Origin: Rickettsia australis str. Phillips
GTDB taxonomy: Bacteria > Pseudomonadota > Alphaproteobacteria > Rickettsiales > Rickettsiaceae
NCBI RefSeq assembly: GCF_000273745.1
Contig: NZ_AKVZ01000034.1
Location: forward strand, 1 to 56,976
Direction of reading: 5' to 3'
Length of the DNA: 56,976 nucleotides
The translations under genes and the position numbers were made by a program. Shown one piece after another: positions 52,345 to 56,976 of this stretch (its first letter is position 1; each line of letters starts with the position of its first letter). Below the pieces are notes generated by a model, which searched no databases, was not told the DNA's origin, and saw only the letters and a program-made list of their open reading frames with translations.

Positions 52345-54252
52345 TCACGCCTCTAGTAAATCTGATGGATTACCTTCACCACGCTTTCCACCGCTTCTAA
52401 AGCTATTAAGTTTTTTGGATCTAATAGGATGTTGTAACTTTCTTAAAGCTTTTGACTCGATTTGTCTTATACGTTCTCTAGTTACTTTAAATTGCTGCCC
52501 TACTTCTTCTAATGTATGGTCAGTATTCATACCTATACCGAAACGCATTCTAAGCACTCTTTCTTCACGAGGCGTAAGGGTTGCAAGTACTCTAGTGGTA
52601 ACTTCTCGTAAATTTGACTGAATTGCTGCATCAATCGGTGCTACTGCATTCTTATCTTCGATAAAATCGCCTAATTGACCGCCGTCACTATCATCACCTA
52701 CGGGATTCTCAAGACTTATAGGTTCTTTAGCTATCTTCATAACTTTCCGCACTTTATCAAGCGGCATTGAAAGACGATTAGCGATTTCCGTTGCCGTTGG
52801 TTCGTATCCAAGTTCATTAAGCATTTGTCTTGAAGTACGCAGTATCTTATTAATTGTTTCAATCATATGCACAGGAATACGTATAGTCCTTGCTTGATCT
52901 GCAATAGCTCTTGTTATAGCTTGTCTAATCCACCAAGTAGCATAGGTAGAGAATTTATAACCACGGCGATATTCAAATTTATCCACCGCTTTCATAAGTC
53001 CTATATTACCTTCTTGAATTAAATCTAAAAACTGCAACCCTCTATTAGCATATTTTTTAGCGATAGATATAACTAAACGTAAATTCGCTTCTATCATATC
53101 CTTTTTTGCTTGCAGTGTTTGTCTCTCACTTTTTTGTATAGTATTCACTAGTTTTTTAAAATCATTAACTAAAAGACCGGTATTAGATTCTATAACCGAT
53201 AATTCAGCAATCATTTGATCTATATAATCCGATTCTTTAGTAATTAACTCTTTCCAAGCGACTTTTTTATTTTTCAGCATTTTTTCTTTCCATGCTGCAT
53301 TGATAACCGATCCTATATATTCATCAAGGAAATTTTGGCGAGTTACTCCGTATTTTTCAGCAAGTTTTAAAAAAGCTGTTTCTTTATTAATTAAATCACG
53401 ATTTATTCCATACATCTTACCTAAAATTTCTTCCGTTCTTTTAGAATTAAAATGTATTTCCGAAACTTCATTTAATAATAATTCTAAATTATTATTATAT
53501 TTTTTGTTATTTTGTAAAACTTTCGGTTCAAAAGATTTTTCATAACATTTTTTAGCTTCAATGAGTAGCTCTTCGCAGATAAAAGAAATCTTTTTCATAC
53601 GCTCTATGATATTAGGTAATATCTGCGTTTCTACTCTAGACATAGATAAGTGATTATCCTCATGCTCTTCTCCTTCGGTCTCACTACTATGTTCTTCATC
53701 ATTTTCGGGTGTTTCGTCATGTAACATGTTAGCTTCTAAATCTATCAGATCACGTAGTAACATTTTTTCATTAACTAAATCTTCATACCATACTATAAAA
53801 CAACGCATAGCAATAGGGCTTCTGCATAAGGAAGCAGTCATTGTTTTACGTCCTTCCTCAATCCTTTTTGCTATTTCTACTTCGTTTTCACGAGTTAAAA
53901 GATCGACTCCTCCCATATCCTTAAGATATAATCTTACAGGATCATCGGTAGTACCTATATTTTCTTCTTCTGCTTCATCATCAGGTTCATTATCAACATT
54001 AGTAGATAGCTTAAATTCTTCATCCATTCCGATATCAAGCTTAATTTCATCATCTTCGTTAGATTCTAAAATATCTACTCCAGCATCGGAAAATTTTAAT
54101 ATAGCTTCTTCTAATTGTCTTATTGAAGGATTTTTATTAAGAGGAAGAGCTTTGTTTATATCATCATAAGTGACCGGTATCTTTTTAGATTTAGCTTTTT
54201 TAAGTAAACTATCTATTTTATCTAGATCATTGTCTATATTGCTATTGCTCAT
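52345..54252 (-). CDS. rpoD: RNA polymerase primary sigma factor (sigma-70)
   Basis: This housekeeping sigma factor directs most transcription. The N-terminal acidic region 1.1 and the region 1.2 stretch [20 protein letters not shown] precede a long non-conserved part rich in acidic residues. Region 2 is [20 protein letters not shown] then [20 protein letters not shown]; region 3 follows; region 4 contains [20 protein letters not shown]. The length of 635 aa suits the family. It lies 44 bp behind dnaG on the same strand, the classic macromolecular-synthesis order. Confidence 0.98.
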   Translation of the reverse strand: MSNSNIDNDLDKIDSLLKKAKSKKIPVTYDDINKALPLNKNPSIRQLEEAILKFSDAGVDILESNEDDEIKLDIGMDEEFKLSTNVDNEPDDEAEEENIGTTDDPVRLYLKDMGGVDLLTRENEVEIAKRIEEGRKTMTASLCRSPIAMRCFIVWYEDLVNEKMLLRDLIDLEANMLHDETPENDEEHSSETEGEEHEDNHLSMSRVETQILPNIIERMKKISFICEELLIEAKKCYEKSFEPKVLQNNKKYNNNLELLLNEVSEIHFNSKRTEEILGKMYGINRDLINKETAFLKLAEKYGVTRQNFLDEYIGSVINAAWKEKMLKNKKVAWKELITKESDYIDQMIAELSVIESNTGLLVNDFKKLVNTIQKSERQTLQAKKDMIEANLRLVISIAKKYANRGLQFLDLIQEGNIGLMKAVDKFEYRRGYKFSTYATWWIRQAITRAIADQARTIRIPVHMIETINKILRTSRQMLNELGYEPTATEIANRLSMPLDKVRKVMKIAKEPISLENPVGDDSDGGQLGDFIEDKNAVAPIDAAIQSNLREVTTRVLATLTPREERVLRMRFGIGMNTDHTLEEVGQQFKVTRERIRQIESKALRKLQHPIRSKKLNSFRSGGKRGEGNPSDLLEA

Positions 54253-54296
54253 TAAATACCTATATGCTTTTTTCTTTTACAAGAAGTTTGAAATAA

Positions 54297-56084
54297 TTAA
54301 GTTATCGTGTGATTAATAAAAGATTCGTTTAAAACTTGAAGTTCATTTGCAATCTTCAGAATTTCTTTTTTATATACTAAAATTTTTTCAAAGTCGTGAT
54401 TGTCTGTACTGTTTATTGTAATAGCGTATTCTTGTTGTAAATTTATTAGATAATATTTCTTATGTAGCCACTGCCATAATAAATCCAGTCTGATATTATT
54501 TTTATTAAATGAGATATCTAAAAACAAATTATCCGTTTTTGATAATAATAAAAAAATATCAAAAAAGCTAGTTTTTTCCACAATTGCAGTAATTTCACTT
54601 GCTTCTACGTTATTATCTATAATCTCGTTTAAATACCAGTTACGAAATTCTTCAAGCGATTTATTATTAAAATTTAAATTTAAGATGAAATCTCTAATAT
54701 CTTTTTCTTCAAGTATTATAGGAAATTTAACCAACAAAGCACAAAAAGCGTGTTCTAGCATTTCAAGCTCTGAATAGCCGTGACTTGAAACTATAGGCAC
54801 CAAATTTGAGCTTTTAGTTATAATTTTCTTCTGCTTTGTGACTAAATTTTGCCATATTTGATCTTTAAAAAACCTGTAATAACTTGCTTTTAAATTACTA
54901 TCCGATATTTTATTGCAGTAATCTTTTAAATTTTTCTCTAAATTGGCTTTTTCTTCTGCGGTTTTAAAATTCTTACCGCTATATTCAATATGCCAAATCA
55001 TTTCTGATAGACTTATTCTTTTATCTATAAGCTTTGCAAAAAAATCAGCACCGTTTTTATTTACTGTATCGTCTGGATCAAGTCCGCTTGGTAATCTAAT
55101 AAAAGAAATTTTCTTTTCACTATTAATAAGCGGTAATGCTAAGTTAATAGTTCTTATGCTAGCTTTTATGCCTGCATTATCTCCGTCAAGACATAATATA
55201 ATTTCATCGCCGGCACGCCATAATTTATGTAAGTGATTCTCGGTAACGCTAGTACCGAGACTCGCAACCGCTGCACTAAAGCCTGCTTGATGTAGTGCTA
55301 TAACATCAAAATAACCTTCTACTAAAATCGAATGATTTTTTTTATAGCTACTGCTTATCGCTTTATGCTCACCGTATAGAGTTTTACTTTTTTGAAATAC
55401 TGTAGTGTCAGGTGAATTCAAGTATTTAGGTAGCCCCTCCCCTAGTACCCTACCGCCAAAGCCTACAATTTTATTGTAAATATTTCTAATTGGAATAGTA
55501 ATACGGTTAGAAAATAAATTATATATTTCACCGTTTTCTCGTTTACCAATTAAGCCGGCTTTGCCGAGTTTTATAATATCTATATTTTTATCATGAAAAA
55601 ATTTTTCAAATTTATTATTTCTTGGAGCAAAACCTATTGAAAATTCTTTTATTGTCGTTTCGGTAATATTTCTTTGGTGTAGATAATTTAATATTTCAGG
55701 CGTTAATTGCGTTCTAAAAAATTTATTAGCAAGCTCTAAAATATTTAAAATTTCATCGGATTCTTCATAAAATTCTTTCTGTTTCGCAGTTAATTTTGGT
55801 ATCTCTATACCGTAATCGGTTGCAAGCTTTATAGCAGATTCATTATAGGATAGACCGCTAATATTAGAAGTAAATTTTATAACGTCACCGGCTGCTTTAC
55901 AGCCAAAACAATAGAAAAATCTCTTACTATCACTAACTGTAAAAGATGGGGTCTTTTCTTGATGGAAAGGACATAAACCTACATAGTTACCGGATTTTCT
56001 AGTTAAAACTACTTTTTGCCGCACTACATCAGATATGTTAATACGGTTTCTTAAGAACTCATAAAATTCCGGTGCAACTCTCAT
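54297..56084 (-). CDS. dnaG: DNA primase DnaG
   Basis: This enzyme makes RNA primers at the replication fork. The N-terminal CHC2 zinc finger (CPFHQEKTPSFTV...FYCFGC) is at about 40-64. The TOPRIM core has LVEGYFDVIALHQAG and LCLDGDNAGIKASI, and the C-terminal part (about 430-595) binds the DnaB helicase. It begins 4 bp after the preceding membrane gene, so these three genes are likely one transcript ending with rpoD. The start MRVAPEFYEFLRNRINISD fits other primases. Confidence 0.97.
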   Translation of the reverse strand: MRVAPEFYEFLRNRINISDVVRQKVVLTRKSGNYVGLCPFHQEKTPSFTVSDSKRFFYCFGCKAAGDVIKFTSNISGLSYNESAIKLATDYGIEIPKLTAKQKEFYEESDEILNILELANKFFRTQLTPEILNYLHQRNITETTIKEFSIGFAPRNNKFEKFFHDKNIDIIKLGKAGLIGKRENGEIYNLFSNRITIPIRNIYNKIVGFGGRVLGEGLPKYLNSPDTTVFQKSKTLYGEHKAISSSYKKNHSILVEGYFDVIALHQAGFSAAVASLGTSVTENHLHKLWRAGDEIILCLDGDNAGIKASIRTINLALPLINSEKKISFIRLPSGLDPDDTVNKNGADFFAKLIDKRISLSEMIWHIEYSGKNFKTAEEKANLEKNLKDYCNKISDSNLKASYYRFFKDQIWQNLVTKQKKIITKSSNLVPIVSSHGYSELEMLEHAFCALLVKFPIILEEKDIRDFILNLNFNNKSLEEFRNWYLNEIIDNNVEASEITAIVEKTSFFDIFLLLSKTDNLFLDISFNKNNIRLDLLWQWLHKKYYLINLQQEYAITINSTDNHDFEKILVYKKEILKIANELQVLNESFINHTIT

Positions 56085-56088
56085 TATA

Positions 56089-56703
56089 TTACAATATGTA
56101 GGAAAGAATAGCTGTAGAAAAACAATAAGAAAGTGGTATAGACAAATTATCGTTAATTCTTAAATCTTTTGAATAAAATTCAGTTGCCGTAGCCCCTATA
56201 CAACTTATTATAATAATAATAAAACTTGTATTATATCCTAGATAGAAATACACTAATATACTTATAAAAATTGCAGAAGCTAAGAAGGTAACAGAACCTG
56301 CTATAGATTTACCGTTACCTAAGCTATTTCCTATTTTAACACCGACAAGAGCCGCTAAACAATCTGAAATAATTAAAATCAACCACGAACAAATCACTAA
56401 ATTTTTAGGGAAAAGAAGAGCAGTTAAGAAAAGACCAAGCATCATAAAGCTAATGCCGCTTAAAGTACAAGAACCATTATTTTCTTCGAGCCTTATAACT
56501 TTTGAGAAAAATTTAGTTACAAATTCGCTAATTTTTACATTATTATGACGTGATACATCTAAATATAATGTAACAACCGTTATTATAAATAATAATAACA
56601 TAATAGCGGTTCTTGGAATAAATAAATAAAGCAGCGGAAATATTATAGCCGATAAGTGAAAAATTTTACGGTTTTTCTCAAAGTCAAAATCTTTAATTTC
56701 CAT
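56089..56703 (-). CDS. DGK1/SEC59/VTE5-like membrane kinase (dolichol- or phytol-kinase family)
   Basis: The 204-residue protein starts with a charged MEIKDFDFEKNRKIFHLSAI, then about six membrane segments. ISDCLAALVGVKIGNSLGNG matches the GDxxAxxxGxxxG-type signature of CTP-using lipid kinases and of the related cytidylyltransferase-like group. By family it phosphorylates a membrane lipid alcohol such as a polyprenol, phytol or diacylglycerol using CTP. The Rickettsia substrate is unknown. It is 4 bp upstream of dnaG and probably starts the dnaG-rpoD operon. Confidence 0.78.
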   Translation of the reverse strand: MEIKDFDFEKNRKIFHLSAIIFPLLYLFIPRTAIMLLLFIITVVTLYLDVSRHNNVKISEFVTKFFSKVIRLEENNGSCTLSGISFMMLGLFLTALLFPKNLVICSWLILIISDCLAALVGVKIGNSLGNGKSIAGSVTFLASAIFISILVYFYLGYNTSFIIIIISCIGATATEFYSKDLRINDNLSIPLSYCFSTAILSYIL

Positions 56704-56800
56704 AGGATTACTAGTTTGTTGCTATTGTTTATGAAAAATAATACCTACGTCATTACAAGAAAGCATTGATATTGTTGCATAACTCGAAAAACGCGTGCGA

Positions 56801-56934
56801 TGTAATCCCCGCGTAGGAAGAGATCCAAAATAAATAACTTTAATACTATAAAGTTACATATTTGATAAAATAAGCATATAAAAAACTTGTTTTTTTATAT
56901 GCTTTACTGGATTCCTGCCTTCACGGGAATGACA
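56801..56934. repeat. C-type palindrome with strong secondary hairpin
   Basis: TGTAATCCCCGCGTAGGAAG and TCCTGCCTTCACGGGAATGACA form the arms. The centre holds AAGCATATAAAAAA and TTTTTTTATATGCTT, a near-perfect hairpin at about 56871-56905 that could terminate transcripts. Confidence 0.75.
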
Positions 56935-56976
56935 TATAAATTTAAAATTAACTGTTTTGAGGTAATGCTAAATAAC

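Noticed and set aside
53726-54169. 147-residue plus-strand frame within rpoD
   Set aside because: It is antisense to the acidic N-terminal part of sigma-70 (Ser-rich because of Glu/Asp codons on the other strand).

Overview
The window is AT-rich and comes from a Rickettsia chromosome of the spotted-fever or transitional kind. The markers are typical: the start of the rOmpA autotransporter gene, tandem Adr1/Adr2-type outer membrane proteins, the 17 kDa lipoprotein antigen, gltA, a PrmC-TrmB methyltransferase fusion, many toxin-antitoxin remnants, many decaying genes and dense intergenic palindromes (Rickettsia palindromic elements, RPE). The species is not assigned; the rOmpA start and 17 kDa antigen seem to differ in places from the R. 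rickettsii forms I remember.

Layout. 1-9 kb: ompA (cut by the window edge), ftsK, map, a broken radC overlapping wecA-like and dciA-like genes, then adr1 and adr2. 9-18 kb: fdxA-ccmC, tadA-CDF transporter, the 17 kDa antigen, a broken PEBP gene, znuC, uvrA divergent from ssb, and a lipoprotein hydrolase. 18-26 kb: an MFS transporter, a decayed stretch with an ankyrin-like gene and a phage lysozyme fragment, tRNA-Arg, a DUF167 gene, htpG, hemA and a duplicated degenerate winged-helix-like gene. 26-36.6 kb: tig, obgE, gltA, a collapsed ParD/ParE, uracil-DNA glycosylase, rluD, an IS1-like relic, an antitoxin/MazF pair and prmC-trmB split by a stop codon, then tsaC. 36.6-46 kb: glyS-glyQ, a decayed Phd/VapC pair, queH, a ProP-like transporter and three uncharacterised genes, two of which look like a PilM/N-PilO (GspL-GspM) type inner-membrane pair. 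46-57 kb: alaS, a decayed TPR-like gene, truA, and the macromolecular synthesis genes rpoD and dnaG behind a DGK1/dolichol-kinase-like membrane gene.

The housekeeping genes serve translation (alaS, glyQS, tadA, queH, truA, rluD, tsaC, trmB, prmC), replication and repair (dnaG, dciA-like, ssb, uvrA, UDG), transcription (rpoD), folding (tig, htpG), metabolism (gltA, hemA, fdxA, ccmC) and the envelope (wecA-like, ompA, adr1/2, 17 kDa antigen). The accessory content is mostly eroding.

The most notable structure is the intergenic palindromes. Three arm families (called A, B and C here) share an outer GTCAT/ATGAC boundary and an inner ATCCAG/CTGGAT boundary, carry exchangeable central hairpins, and often sit inside a further pair of outer arms, so they look like nested modular elements. 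Copies also lie inside coding sequence: RPE-1 type in radC and the UDG gene, and a chimeric palindrome in prmC.
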